A stretch of 64,000 nt of DNA, taken from positions 1-64,000 of the forward strand of contig KV748295.1 of the NCBI GenBank assembly GCA_001692895.1, read 5' to 3'. The notes under the pieces are model-generated. The model made no database searches. It saw only the letters and a program-made list of their open reading frames with translations, and was not told the origin of the DNA. The stretch comes from Cenococcum geophilum 1.58. Taxonomy: Eukaryota; Ascomycota; Dothideomycetes; Gloniales; Gloniaceae. This document shows, piece by piece, positions 13,643-25,446 of this stretch; the first letter of the stretch is position 1, and every line of letters begins with the position of its first letter. Both the position numbers and the translations under genes were made by a program.

Positions 13643-14067
13643 TATTACGGACGCTTTAAGTACAATATTATAACTACTTAAAGAAGAGACAGAAGAAGCT
13701 AGTTAGTTAATTTAGGTATAGTCCGGAATAGAGCCAATAGAACTATATAACGAGGAATAGTAACTAAGGTTATATAATATGCTACGTATTAAATAAGAAA
13801 AACAAGAGGAACTTATATACCTTATATATAAGACATATATCACGTATAAGAAGGATTTTATAGGAGTATGGTTGTGTATTTAAGGACCCTTAGTCCCTAC
13901 CTAGATAGTTCCTTCCTTATAGTAATTCTCAGAATACAATTGGAGTTAATCTATTGGGCAACCACTCCACCAGTTGTTATTACGTTGTTGACTTTTATAC
14001 TTGCATTTCCTACACACCTAGCCCATTGACAAGCCCATCGTAGTTCTTGCTACAAGGTTCCGTTACA
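13643..14067 (+). repeat. 3' LTR of G1
   Basis: 425 bases, begins TATTACGG and ends CCGTTACA, followed by the CTTTA duplication. The polypurine tract lies immediately upstream. Confidence 0.9.
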
Positions 14068-14089
14068 CTTTAGTAAAGGCATTTTTAAG

Positions 14090-15200
14090 GTCTTAGAACG
14101 CCTTCTTATAGTTAGGCGTCTAGGTAAAGCATAGGTACGTTTTTCTTCCTTTTATAAAAAGGCCCTTTATTTATATTATTGCTATAAGTGGTGCTACTAT
14201 ACCTAAGAAGTTATATATAAATTTCTAATAGAAGTTAATAAAACTAAGGAAGGCTTATACGTCCTTAATACAGTTAGGGGCTTACTATTTAGTAATTATG
14301 CGTACCTTCTTAGGGTCTATACGGACACCCTTAGCAGTAACAATTAGTTTAAGGTATTTTACTTCTATAACTAAGAATTTGCACTTCTTTAAATTAATAT
14401 AGAGTTCTGCTTCCCTAAGGCGCTATAGAACCTTTTAAACGTGCTTAGTATACTTAGAAGGGTTATCGCTGTAAATAAGTATATTGTCTAGGTACGCCAA
14501 GTAGAAGTTATTAAGGTAGTCCCGTAAGGCGTTATTAATATAGCTTTAGAAGGTGCTTGGGCCGTTATATACACTAAAGGGTATAACGGTATATTTAAAT
14601 TGGCTAAAGCGTAATGCGAATGCGGTTTTCTATTTATTACCTTTCTGTATTTAGAGATAGTTAAAGGCAGCAATAATATTAAGCTTGGTATAGATTTTGG
14701 CTTAACTAAGCCGCTTAAGGGTCTTATATATAAGCGGTACTGGGTATTAGTTCTTAATTGTAATAGTATTAAGTCCTCTATAGTTAATATAGAATTAAAT
14801 ACCTTCTTCTAGCTTCTTAGTAAGAAGGATAGGGGCGGCTGCTAGTAATATGCTAGGACGAATAAACCCTTTATTAAGGTACTTGTTAATATACTTTTTT
14901 ATAACTAGAAGTTTGTCTTTTAATATTAGGTAGGGTCTCCTATAAAGTAGTATTTTTCCTTATTTAATATTAATGGTATAGTTGTTAGGTTAGTGTAGGG
15001 GGAGTATATTTACACCCTTTTATAGGTACATATTAATAAAGTCATGGTACTTCTTAGGGAGGAGCTTATGGAGTTCCTTATTGGTAAGTCCCTTTTTAAG
15101 CTTTATAAACTTCTTAAAGTCTAAGGTTAAGAGTTTATTAAGTTTTACGAGCGGGTTGTCCTCTAAAAGGTTTACTAAATCTATTCTATTACTATAAAGG
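14090..15200 (-). pseudogene. G2 reverse transcriptase remnant
   Basis: The minus strand reads FYLAYLDNILIYSDNPSKY (14460-14520), followed by KKCKFLVIEVKYLKLIVTA and GVRIDPKKV. These are the catalytic box and the following primer-grip/thumb segments of a Gypsy reverse transcriptase. The box should be YLDD; the second Asp codon is AAT (Asn) at 14483-14485. Stops lie throughout. This half of pol is cut from the integrase half by the G1 insertion. Confidence 0.82.
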
Positions 15201-17785
15201 ACGTAATTCTGTTCTTTATTAAGTTTATATAGCTGTAAGTAGGAGGCCGCTATAATAACCTAGCTTTTCCTTTATGCTATATAATAGAAGGCTACGGCAC
15301 TAACGTAGTAATAGTTAGTCGTAGGTAGTATAATTAGAGGTTCTTTAGGTTAATATCCTAGGGAGTAGGTAGAAGCGGCTAGGCTATACCCTAGGCAGGT
15401 CTCTCTATAGTAGTTAGAGTTAAAGGTTACTTCTTTTTTCTTCTAGTTAATAATAGAGTTATATTACTTAAGCTAGTTTATTTTAAGAATAATAGGGTAA
15501 TTAGTAAGTGGTATAATATAGGCCTAAAGCTCTTCTTAGTGTCCGGTTATATTTAGGTAGAGTTATGCTATATAAGTAATCTTTTATATAGTATAACTAC
15601 TGTTAGCAAGTTGTAGGGCGTGGGCTTTAGTAAGAGGTAAGGTTAGTAGGTTATATTTACGCACGAATTAGGTATCTATAAATTTATTAATAGCTTTGCA
15701 GTTAATTATAGAACGGTCTTTATATTGTTTTTTAGCAGTTATTTCTATTATAGGTAAAACTATCTATTTCCGTCCGTTTATTCTTACTAAGTTATTTATT
15801 AAATAGGCCGATATATAGATCCCTCTATTATTAGGGTGTCCTAGCTCGCAACTTAGGGCTAGAACTAAGCATTTCCCGCTACTTTTACTACTGCTACTTC
15901 TTTATCTTATATGGTAATGGTGTATAGCGAGGTATTTAGTGTTTAAGGTGTAAAGTTAGGTATTAGGCGGTAATTACTAAACCTAGCTATTAGGCAGTTC
16001 GGGTTTTCGTAATAATAGCCTTCTTAATAGTATTTATAGCAGTACCCTAGCTTCTAAAGTAGCTTACACTCTTTATCTAGGAGTTTACGTAGAAAGGTTA
16101 GTATAGAGAGGTTAATATTAGCTCTAGTAATAGTATTAGTAGTAGGTGTTAGTAACCTAGTATATATAAGTATAGTTAGCCTAAAGGGCTTTTATATAGG
16201 AGCCTTTAGGTAAAGGTTAGTAGTAGAGATCTAATTTAGCCGTTATTTAATCTTTTATAGGGCTGCCACTATACTATAAACGTTATTATAATTATAACTA
16301 GCGGCAACGTAACTAAAACAATAGGTAACCTTTTTTAAGGAGGTCTTCTTAGTCTTTAGTATTATCTTAAGAGAGAACTTTAGTATATTTCTGGAACTTA
16401 ATATAGAACTCGTTAAATGACTTAGTGGGACTTATCTTTAGGGCGCGTAGTTTAGCTTAACTAGTAGCTACTAGGTAGTAGTCGCGATATATTAAATTAA
16501 GATCGTTAAGGACCTTATAGTAGGACTGCCACTTTTAGGGGCTATTAGTCTCCTATTAGGCGAAGAGTCTATTAAATAGGGTACCTTTTATATGCCCGAT
16601 AATGTAACTAATCTTAGTATCCTCCCTAGGAAAAAGGTAGGCGCTCTAAGTTAGTTTTTTGCGGATTTATATCTTCTAGTAGCTATATTCCTTACGGTCT
16701 CCCTAAAAGACTAGGGGATTAGGGTATTATATATTAGACCCCGCAATTATAGCTTAAGTTTAGTCGCTATTATAGGGGTTATCCCTATTAAGTAAAGCTG
16801 CTTAATGCTAACTTTTAGCTAAGTATTAGGTAGGTAAGGTTGCTAAAGGCGTAAAGACTTAGGTAGTGTAGTGTGTAGTAAAGAGGTACTTAGCATTATT
16901 ACGGATATGCTCATTAAGCTAAGACTATAGGTATTTAATTATACCCTCCTTTTTAGTAACCTGGGTAATAAGTATAATCTTAGCTTTTTTTAATTATTAA
17001 ACGTTGCGCTTAGATATATAGAGGTTATCTTTAGTCTTTTAGTATATGTTATTAGCAAGTACCTTACTAGCTTATAAGTTTTAGATAATATTATAATCTT
17101 AGGCAGTACGTAGTTTAGCTTATATAAGCTTTAGATAGTAGTTCTATAAAAGGCAATAGTATTTATTAGGTTCTCTTACTACTATTTATATAAATATCTT
17201 AGCATTTTATATTTTAATCTTAATAGGTAACTACCCTTCTAGTTACTTTTCCGTGGCTATATAATTAATAAAGGATAAAACATCGCCAGTATCTATCTCG
17301 TTAAGGTTATTACTATAGCCACCTATACTAATAGGGGTGTACCTATCCTGCTAGGCTAGTTAACTCTTATTATCTTTAAGGTAGTACTAGGTACTTAGGG
17401 GTATTTATAGTTATAACTCTTTTAAGCCGCTAGGCTTACCCTTAAGGGTTAAGGCTAGGGTTAATAAATTAAATTCTCTTAGGATTAATTGGCGTTGTAG
17501 GTTAAATTAGGGTATTAGGTTACTCTTTAGGCTTAATATAGTGGCTAGTAAGGAATATTATCTTATTATTATAGTGCGAGGGTTGCTTATAGATACGCTA
17601 TTTCTAGCAGCGCCTATAGTATTATAAAGATATAGAATTGATTATAGGCTAGGTATTAGTAGTAAAAAAAAGGCGTAATATAATATTATAGGGCGTGGAA
17701 TAGTGGCTGCTAAACGTATATATTTAAGGAGTCTATAAGACATTACGCAATTAATCGTAAGGATTAAGGGCGTAGAAAGGTGATA

Positions 17786-19614
17786 ACGTGTTCTACTACT
17801 TACCTAGTAATACTAGTCACCTAGCCACCCTACTAAAATTAATACGCGTTTTTGTATAATTGCTCCACTATAACTAAATAAATTTAATTAAAATCTAGCC
17901 TATAGCTTCTCTAGTTATTAGTATATTAACGCCTGTTATAGCCTTAGATATGGCAATTTAAGTATATTAGTAGTGCGCGCTAGCGCACCTAAGCAGCCTC
18001 TCTTTAGGTCTTCTCTACCTTTATATTATCTAACGCCTTAATTAAGCGCTAGCCCTCTTAAGCTTGTAGAGCTCCTCCCTATACAATATACCTTTAGCAC
18101 TGCTATTACTTTTGCTTTTAACGTTAATTTGCTATATAAAGCTCTAAATTCTCCTTTATAAGTATAACTGCTAAATACATTATTATCTAGTATCCTTTAA
18201 TAAGTTAATTAATTGCTTGGCTAGGGCTTTATAACTAGCGCTAAAGTAGGTTATATATAAGCCTTGCCTACTACTTTAGCTAAGTAGTAGTATATAGTGT
18301 TTCTGACGTCTATTAAGGTGCTAGGCCGTTGGCTATGCCTAGTAGAGAGGGTGTCTTTAGGACTGGAAGCGACGATAAGACGCGCTAAGGGTTATATGGC
18401 AGTAGGCCTATAGCAAGAAATCCACTTCTAATATTCTAATTTAAGAAGATAAATAGCCGTACCTTTTTATATATCTATAGAAAGTTTTCTTTATTAATAT
18501 AGTGGATTCCTTAGCGGGTAAAGTTAAGCACCTCTTGTCCGTACGCGTGCTTAAGAGAAGAGTAGTAGCTTATATTAAGTGGCTAAAGAAGGTATAAGGT
18601 ATGCGCGGGCATACAGAGCGTAATAATCTTATTTGCAGTATAGAATTAATCGAATTTAGGTATTGCGTAGCTACCATAGCCATTAAAGATAAGGAGGTGG
18701 TAGACTCCCTTTATATAAGACTGCGTACACTTATTAAAATACTAAATCTATTTATACCCTAGCTCATCTATAGTCCAGCTATTATTACTAACAGCGAGTA
18801 TCTAGTTAGTAGGTAGGCCTTAATACTAGCCTAACTAATGGAGCTTTCCTACTAGGATAAGAAAGGGTAGGATTACCCACCCAGTCGCGTTAACTGCTTC
18901 AATAGCTGCTACCCACTTACGATTACCTAGCTACACAGTAATTACACGGCCTACGGTATTAGAGCTAGTAACAACCTTTAAGGTTACAGCTATACCCATT
19001 ATAAATCCAGTCTCGTTAAAGTTATAGGTATCTTCATTAAGTATACCATATGCCTAACGCGTCTCCTCCACAAGCTTAAACCACAGGCCTATTATCTTTG
19101 GATCCTCGCATTTCGCACGTTGCAAGTGGAATTTATAATTCCACTTTATCTAAAGCTCTGGCTAAGCGTTAATAAATTATAATACCCAGTTCTTGCTAAC
19201 TAGCTATAGGGGAGGATTCTGGCCACGCGCAGCGAGTAATACGTCTACCATTCGTCGTACGTCAATGATCTAGGGGGGAAATCCGCGTTAATTGAGCTCT
19301 AGGATCCACTGAACAAGCGACTGCTCCTCAAATGGCTGTAGCTTTCGTTTTTTGGCGTTAGATTGCGCGATTAGTACTAAGCCCTTAACGCGGAGCTAGA
19401 GGCTAGCTCAAGGAACGCTATACAACTTTACTGCCCTATAAAGGCTTAAAAACTAATTATTTTGAACGGCTTGCTTCAAAAGAGCTATTCTACCTTCTTT
19501 TTGAAGCTTCTGGAGCTTCTGTGTTGATGTCATTGTTAATTTAATTGAAGACGCGTCTCGATTTTGGTGGGGTGGCTAGGTAACTAGTGTTGCCAGGTAA
19601 GTGGTGGAACACGT
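17786..19614 (-). mobile_element. Fot1/pogo-type DNA transposon
   Basis: An 1829-base element whose ends are inverted repeats of about 60 bases (left begins ACGTGTTCTACTACTTACC; right is the complement of ACGTGTTCCACCACTTACC). It is flanked by TA (17784-17785 and 19615-19616). It encodes a minus-strand transposase of the pogo family. Size, TIRs and TA target all fit Fot1-like elements. It is mutated but retains longer readable stretches than the LTR elements around it. Confidence 0.9.
18300..19533 (-). pseudogene. Fot1/pogo-type transposase, RIP-inactivated
   Basis: The ORF starts at ATG 19533 (MTSTQKLQKLQKEG) and reads AALLKQ-like N-terminal helix sequence. It continues with a helix-turn-helix segment (FLSLYRAVKLYSVP, ASL), a CENP-B-type segment (KKRKLQPFEEQSLVQWILEL) and the DDE catalytic core. 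The three catalytic positions are visible and each is Asn instead of Asp: NFNETGF (codon 19015-19017), LIFNGYGSY (18682-18684) and LQPLNI-like, with a stop in place of Gln (18574-18576). Around 36 codons separate the second and third, as in the family. In-frame stops include several TAG codons. Transposase cut-and-paste activity is therefore lost; nearby MITEs with similar ends would need another source. Confidence 0.88.
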
Positions 19615-19616
19615 TA

Positions 19617-20042
19617 ACGTATCTTACCACTTATCCGCCCACACTAGTCATCCGCCCACTCTAAAAACCCACCAAAAATTAGAAAAACTGTACCTTAATA
19701 TCTTAATAACGGCTTTATAATAAATTCTAAAATTTTATAATTAGCCTTTTATATATATTTTAGATATCTTATTAGATTTAAAAAGTAATCTATTAAGTAG
19801 CTCTAGAGATATTATATTTTAGCTTAAGATTAAGGGCTAAAACCTAATATCTTAATAACGGCCAGGCTTATTATACTAAAACTTTATTAAGAGTCTTAAT
19901 ATAGGTATAAAAGGCTAATTATAAAATTTTAGAATTTATTATTAAGCCGTTATCAAGATATTAAGGTGCAGTTTTTCTAATTTTTAGTAGGTTTTTAGGG
20001 TAGGCGGATAACTAGTATAGGCGGATAAGTGGTAAGATACGT
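19617..20042. mobile_element. MITE B of the TA-linked array (426 bases)
   Basis: Begins ACGTATCTTACCACTTATCC and ends in the reverse complement. The inverted repeat extends about 150 bases per arm, so the element is nearly a fold-back. TA at 19615-19616 and 20043-20044. No coding capacity. The inner arm sequence (AAAACTGYACCTTAATATCTT) is shared with MITEs C and D. Confidence 0.88.
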
Positions 20043-20044
20043 TA

Positions 20045-20478
20045 ACGTGTTCTATTAGTTATCTAGTAATATTAGTTATCTAGTAGCCCTAAAAACCACT
20101 AAAAATTAGAAAAACTGCACCTTAATATCTTAATAACGGCTTAATAATAAATTCTAAAATTTTATAATTAGCCTTTTACGCCTATATTAAGACCTCTAAT
20201 AAAGTTCTAGTATAATAAGTCTGGCCAATATTTAGATATTGGGTTTTAGCCCCTAATTTTAAGATAAATTATAAATATCCGTGATATCTCCAGAGCTACT
20301 TAATAGATTATTTTTTAAATCTAATAAGAGGTCTAAAATAGGTATAAAAGGCTAATTATAAAATTTTGGTATTTATTATTAAGCCATTATCAAGATATTA
20401 AGGTGCAGTTTTTCTAATTTTTAGTGGTTTTTAGGGCTACCGGATGACTAATATTACTAGATGACTAATAGAACACGT
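20045..20478. mobile_element. MITE C of the TA-linked array (434 bases)
   Basis: Begins ACGTGTTCTATTAGTTATC and ends in the complement of ACGTGTTCTATTAGTCATC. TA at 20043-20044 and 20479-20480. Long inverted arms, internal sequence related to MITE B, no coding capacity. Its outer ends are closer to those of the Fot1-type element than those of MITE B. Confidence 0.88.
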
Positions 20479-20480
20479 TA

Positions 20481-20897
20481 ACGTGTTTTATCAGTCATCT
20501 AGTAGCCCCAAAAACCACCAAAAATTAGGAAAATCGCATTTTGATATCTTAATAACGGCTTTATAATAAATTCTAAAATTTTATAGCTAGCCTTTTATAC
20601 CTATTCTAAGACTCTACTCTAACTTTAGAAGTAATTTATTAAGTAATTCTAGAGGAATAGCAATTTAGCTTAAATTTGGGGGCTAAAACTTAATAAAGCT
20701 TAATATCTTAATAACGGCTAGGCCTATTATTCTAGAACTTTAATAGGAGTCTTAGAATAGGTATAAAAGGCTAGCTATAGAATTTTAGAATTTATTATAA
20801 AGCCGTTATTAAGATATCAAAATGCGATTTTCCCAATTTTTGGTGGTTTTTGGGGCTACTGGATGACTGATATTACCGGATGACTGATAAAACACGT
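20481..20897. mobile_element. MITE D of the TA-linked array (417 bases)
   Basis: Begins ACGTGTTTTATCAGTCATC and ends in its complement. TA at 20479-20480 and 20898-20899, after which the G2 LTR resumes. Long inverted arms, internal sequence related to B and C, no coding capacity. Confidence 0.88.
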
Positions 20898-21007
20898 TAT
20901 ACTACGCGTGGCTGACGTAAGCTGTACGCGAAGCGTACGCGATGGCACGGGGTTCCGCTAGGGAGTCTCCTATAGAGGCTCCTGCGGCGGCGTTCCGTGA
21001 CACCTAA

Positions 21008-21770
21008 TTGCGTTAAGTAGAATAATAATAATAATAACTACATTAGGTACGAGATATGGTAGTGCTTATATTACTATACTCTTACTAAAGGACGTCTTTG
21101 CCACAAGTATAAGATCTTATCGCTTAAATATTAGCACCCTTAGGGCCTTAAGCTGCTCCGGACGACCGCGGTACGGATATATCTCTATAATAGCTTTATC
21201 TAGCTTACTTATTTAAAGCTTATAAGAGCTACTTATAAGCTAAGGTAGCTCCCTCTATAGGCTATATAGCCATAAAGACTGCTAGGGAACCGTTTTAATA
21301 TAATCCCTAGCTTATTAATCTACTTAACTAGCTTATAATTTATGACCTCTTTATCTTATTTGCTTTAATAAAGGTATTAGTAAATAGCGCTTAAAGGCAG
21401 CAGAGGGCGAGTAGAGGGTTAGATAGAGGCAGGGAGGGCTTAAATACGTTATAATAGGTAGATCTTAATAGGTTTTAATTATTAGACTATAGATATAATA
21501 AATAGAGAGTGGGTAGTTAAGATTAACGCGTTATTAGTACGGATATTGCTAATTATATACTTTAGCAATCCGCGTTATGGCTATTTTAAAATTAATGTTA
21601 GGAGCGAGAAAGTAGGGAGACTTCTTATATAAACCATTCAATTCGCTAGAGCTTAGTATATAATTAATAGATTTTTTAAGCTGCCTAAACTCGTTAAAAT
21701 AATAAGTAAATATCCGTAATATTAGCTATGCGGATATCGCGATATGCGTTACAAACGTCAGCTAAAGTGT
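21008..21770. other. RIP-degraded unassigned sequence, right part of the G2 insertion site
   Basis: Continues 2951-3331 across the G2 insertion. AT-rich with a short AAT run near 21013-21035. No domain recognised. Normal base composition begins at about 21770. Confidence 0.5.
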
Positions 21771-21852
21771 CTCAGACCATACAGGGACAGATGGCCTAAA
21801 CTGGTTTAGTGCCATCGGGCCGGATTTATCCGGTCTCCCATTATGGTCTGAG
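21771..21852. repeat. Nested hairpin at the RIP/gene-island boundary
   Basis: The outer 11-base arms CTCAGACCATA (21771-21781) and TATGGTCTGAG (21842-21852) are perfect complements. Inside lie a second stem GATGGCCTAAAC/GTTTAGTGCCATC (21790-21816, one bulge) and a small palindrome CCGGATTTATCCGG (21820-21833). It could be a transposon end or a cruciform-forming site. No function can be assigned. Confidence 0.6.
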
Positions 21853-22502
21853 CATGCTGAGACAATGGACGCAGGTGGTTCGTGGGTTTGCCGAGGCTGT
21901 CACTGCCCCCACAGCACTGCCCTTACATTGTCGGTGCCTTGCAGGAGTTCCTCGCGGGGAATTTTACACCAATAAGAAAGCCAGATTGTATGGAAACGTG
22001 GAACTTCTTAATTTTCCTCTTTTATTTGCCGCAAAAGTGTATTAAAAACAAGCCACAAGCCACCCAACCCCCTGCAACGCACCGACAATGTACATGTACA
22101 ATACTTTCGCCAGATACCATGTCCATGCCCTTACCTGCCCCGAAAGCAGAGGGCACGACGGCGAGAGCACAGGGCGGATGAATGAAACAAAGCGGCATAA
22201 ACAAATGCTGATTGCCGTCCACCGTCATATTTCTGTTCGTGTTACCGGGCGGCGTAATATAAGCGCCCCACCAGATCCCTGCCAATCTGCACATGTGTCT
22301 TGGAAATCAGTGTTGCGACATTTGTTCATCCTCCTTGCCTGGACACCTAAAAGCCGCTCTCATACCTCATGTCGAAAACAACCATCACCTTCAAAACCAC
22401 CAACCCTCCACCCTTAACTACCCTTCCTGCTCGTTGTCCCCGTCCCCGTCTTCTTATCCACCGGCTGCAAGAGATGAGACATTGCAGGAAGGACCACCCC
22501 TC

Positions 22503-23936
22503 ATGCTTGCTCCGCGAAGACGTCCCGTGCATCTGCTCGTAACTGTCACTTTCTTCACCCTCCTCTTCTTCTTCTACCGCAAGGCCGCCCGCGAAATCTA
22601 CCACGCCCAGTTTCCCGGCTCAACTCGCTCCAAATCTCTCACCGAAAACGATCGTGCGAATGCGACGTTAGGCTTTGGCGCCGTTGTGGTTGTGTCTAAA
22701 GATGGCTCCAGCCGGCGCCCGCTTCTGCTGCAAGCCGCCAACGTCACGAATATCCTTCTCACCATCCCGAGCCAACCACAGTGGACAGACGAAGACGTGA
22801 AAAAATTCAACTCGTCGGAAGAGCCGCGAACCGGCCCAAGCATCGGTTCTATATATGCCTGGCTCGGGCATCATAATGTGTTGCGGTGGTATGAGTTTCT
22901 CCACTCTAGGCGTGTCTGCAAGCCATATAAATGCCTTCATGACCCCCACAACCCATGTCTCACCAACTGATTTTCACCACCTCCCAGGTTCCTCGACTCG
23001 GGCCTCGAAACCGTACTCATCCTCGAGGATGACGTCGACTTCGACATCCAGCTGCGGTCCCTCCAGATCCCGCTCGCCGCCCGGGCCGCACGCTCCAAGA
23101 TCCCGCCGGCGCCCTGGAAATCGACCCTAACGGGCAAACCCAACCCACACTACTGGGGCGATCCAGCACACTGGGACCTGCTCTACCTAGGCCACTGCGG
23201 CGACTACTTCAAGCCAATCAGCCACGGCGTCGGGCACGTCCGCGCTGACGACCTCGCCGCCCTACCCCACGAGCTCTACGTCGACCCTACAATGCCCGCG
23301 CGCGCCGACCTACACCCCTTCACCGCGTCGCTCTTCGACGCCTTCCGGCTGCCCGAGCAAACGCGGGCCTTCCACCGCTCCCAATTCCCGCTCTGCACCT
23401 TCGGCTACGCCGTCACCCGCCCCGCCGCCGAGCGCCTCCTAACCGACCTCGCGCCCGCCTCGAACCCGTCCGCCGAAAGACACCTCGCCGGGGCCTACGA
23501 CGTCGCGATCCTCAGGGCCTGCCGCGAGGGCGAGAAAACACCCTCCCCGACCCCGCCGCGCCGCCGCAACCCGCACCCGCACCCCAACCCGGCCCTCCGC
23601 CACAAGTTCGCCAGCCCCGGCCTGCGCTGCTGGTCCCTCAACCCGGAGCTCTTCCACCACATGCCGGGCAGTAGCCAGATCGCCCAGATAGCCATCGAGG
23701 CCGAGCGCCCTGTCGGCACCCCGCCTGTGGATGCTGCGGGCGCGGAGCAGGCGCGGGCGCGCAACGAGACGAGCAATATCCGCTGCGGCTTCTGGAGCGG
23801 GGCGTTTGCGTTTGGGGAGGGGGATTCGAGCCGGTTGGAGTATTTGCGCGAGGAGGTCGGGCGGAAGGGGAGGTGTTTGAAGGGCGGGAGGGAGAGGAGA
23901 TGGGCTGCGAGGTGGGCTGGGTGGTGGGCGAGTTGA
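22503..23936 (+). CDS. Glycosyltransferase family 25-like type II membrane protein
   Basis: Predicted 444-residue protein in two exons (22503-22888 and 22988-23936) with a 99-base intron (22889-22987, GTATGAG donor, CCAG acceptor, phase 2). Splicing joins NVLRW to FLDSGLET and restores one frame. Residues 1-8 are basic and 9-25 form one hydrophobic segment (a signal anchor), so the catalytic part would face the secretory lumen. The segment NATLGFGAVVVVS, then AWLGHHNVLRW, then LILEDDVDFD (residues 139-148) matches fungal GT25 proteins. The acidic EDDVDFD cluster is the likely metal/sugar-nucleotide site, followed by YWGDPAHWDLLYLGHCGDYF. The donor sugar and acceptor are unknown. An upstream in-frame ATG at 22293 is possible but would bury the membrane anchor. 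The gene is GC-rich and free of RIP despite adjoining the RIP block. Confidence 0.85.
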
Positions 23937-25446
23937 GAGGGCGGGTGGCGCGTGAGGCGGCCTGGAGCTGACCCGGCCTTTGTATATTTGGGACTCATTC
24001 GGTTCGCGGCATTCTAGAGGGTTTAGGGGCAATGAAACGAGGAGTTATAGATTGGGGGATGGGATGGATGGGATGTTTGGGTGGAGGATTCGCGACAGCT
24101 GGTCTGCCTGATGTCCACCCTATCTGACGCTGTGCTCTCTCCTTGGTTTTATACTCATGCTTCTTTTTCCTACGGCTTTTCTTTTGGTTATATATCCTCT
24201 CCGGGCAACAGGCTTGTGCGCGGTGTGTATATTAGTGGAAAAGTGGGATACTGCTACCTTCATAGAACGTGCACTTGGCGAGCTGGATAAGCGGGCGGGT
24301 TTTGTGCATGATTGTTGGCAAACACGGACGATGTAAGACTTCATGCAGCTCATGGTTAGCGGCAGCTAATGTGCAGCCAGGGAGGGCGCGCGGAAGGCGG
24401 ATGTAAGCTACAGCTAGATGAAGCGGGAAGTCTAAAAAGGCATATTTGTTTCACGTAAAGTCGTATACGCGCTAATACGAGAAAGGGTTCTGCAGCCTCG
24501 CGCGTCCAGAGGGCTGCGGACTTGGCGAACGGGCGAAGGTCGCACGGAGGCTTTGTGCGAGGACAATGCTAAGCACAATGCTAAGGGCGAGATTCGCGCA
24601 CAAAGGGACAATACCCCTGGATGTTGCGCCGCTACAAGGGGAGTGGGCAAAGATAGGATATGCCATCAGGCATCACAGTTAACCTGTGGCTACTCTTAAT
24701 CCGTAAGCACTATGCATGTCCAGAGGGATGGTTACACTGTTTTGAATCACATCCATCACAACACGAATTAGAGATCATCAAACTGCAAAGATAGACTATA
24801 AGCCACTTACTACATCCATACGGGAGACAAGAGATAGTCAAAAGAGGGGATATAGTTGGCAACACCCATTCCCCGCGCCTGCATCTAGCTTCCAAGCCCA
24901 CCCCTCAAGCCTGGCGCCCAAAAGAAGTCTAGAAACCAGAACACCAGTCCGGGGAAACCACGCCCTTAGAATAGTAGGAGCAGAGCAAAGCAAAAGCACA
25001 GGTGATCCGGAACTCCGTCGCCAGGCCATAATAACAGCAAAAATGAGAGTATCTTTAATGATATCCATGGTTGAAGGGACAGAACATAACCGCGCAGTAT
25101 CTGAACACCATAACTAGGCTACTAGGGGATGAACAGATAGTTGGAATGTGAAATGAGAAGTGGAAGGGGCACACAGTCGACAGGATCGAATTGTTCATAC
25201 CGAATCGCAAGCACAGTTAAGCCCCGATCCCGCGTGTCGGAGGGCTCAGACAGTGCGTAAATAATCCAGCTTCCATCAAGCCATGGCGTACAAGATCTGC
25301 GATTGTCGTTGGGGGAGGAAGAGAAGAAGACCGGCGTGCTTCGAGGCAGAGCGCCGGGTCTTGGGTCTTGAGCAGAATCATGAATTGAGTGCTGTTGGCA
25401 AAAGAGAAGCTGAGGGAGCAAGTCTTAGGCGTCCTAAACAGGCGCT
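23937..25446. other. Intergenic region without a supported gene
   Basis: Normal composition, only short overlapping ORFs on both strands with no recognisable motif. The part next to 25446 is the probable 3' untranslated region of the pheromone gene on the minus strand. Confidence 0.5.

Larger units (their letters stand above)
6117..14067 (+). mobile_element. Chromovirus-type Gypsy retrotransposon G1 nested in G2, RIP-degraded
   Basis: Two 425-base LTRs (6117-6541 and 13643-14067) and a CTTTA target duplication (6112-6116 and 14068-14072) define the element exactly. It reads on the plus strand: gag with a zinc knuckle, retropepsin, reverse transcriptase, RNase H, integrase and a C-terminal chromodomain. 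A purine-rich tract (13621-13642, ending GAGGAGGGAAATAG) precedes the right LTR. The 7951-base length is typical of fungal chromoviruses. Stops, mostly TAG from CAG, interrupt every domain, and ambiguous bases cluster at 11866-11928. It inserted within the pol region of G2 and is therefore younger than G2. Confidence 0.92.
3337..21002 (-). mobile_element. Gypsy-type LTR retrotransposon G2, RIP-degraded, carrying nested insertions
   Basis: Both LTRs are 205 bases (left 3337-3541; right 17684-17785 plus 20900-21002) and the element is flanked by the 5-base duplication CCTAA (3332-3336 and 21003-21007). The minus orientation is shown by a purine tract read on the minus strand next to the left LTR (3542-3560) and by minus-strand coding. 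Reverse transcriptase is near 14.1-15.1 kb. After removal of G1, integrase follows at about 4.8-5.4 kb, and gag-like decayed sequence lies near 15.9-17.6 kb. It contains G1 (6117-14067) and the Fot1/MITE array (17786-20897). Subtracting these with their target duplications leaves about 6.6 kb, a normal size for a Gypsy element. All frames are full of stops. Confidence 0.9.
17684..21002 (-). repeat. 5' LTR of G2, split by a transposon array
   Basis: The LTR occupies 17684-17785 and 20900-21002. The left part ends at GGTGATA and the right part resumes at TACTACGCG, exactly as in the intact left LTR (GGTGATATACTACGCG). The two parts add up to 205 bases, equal to the partner LTR. The insert starts and ends at a duplicated TA. 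Confidence 0.92.

Noticed and set aside
1-21809. AACTGGTTTAG at position 1 and again at 21799-21809 as a possible target duplication of one very large insertion
   Set aside because: The left copy sits at the arbitrary window edge and no LINE tail follows it. The right copy is part of a hairpin. An 11-base match is too weak over 22 kb.
23439-24032. Long minus-strand frames of 197 and 167 codons
   Set aside because: They are antisense to the GT25 coding exon in GC-rich sequence and lack domains.
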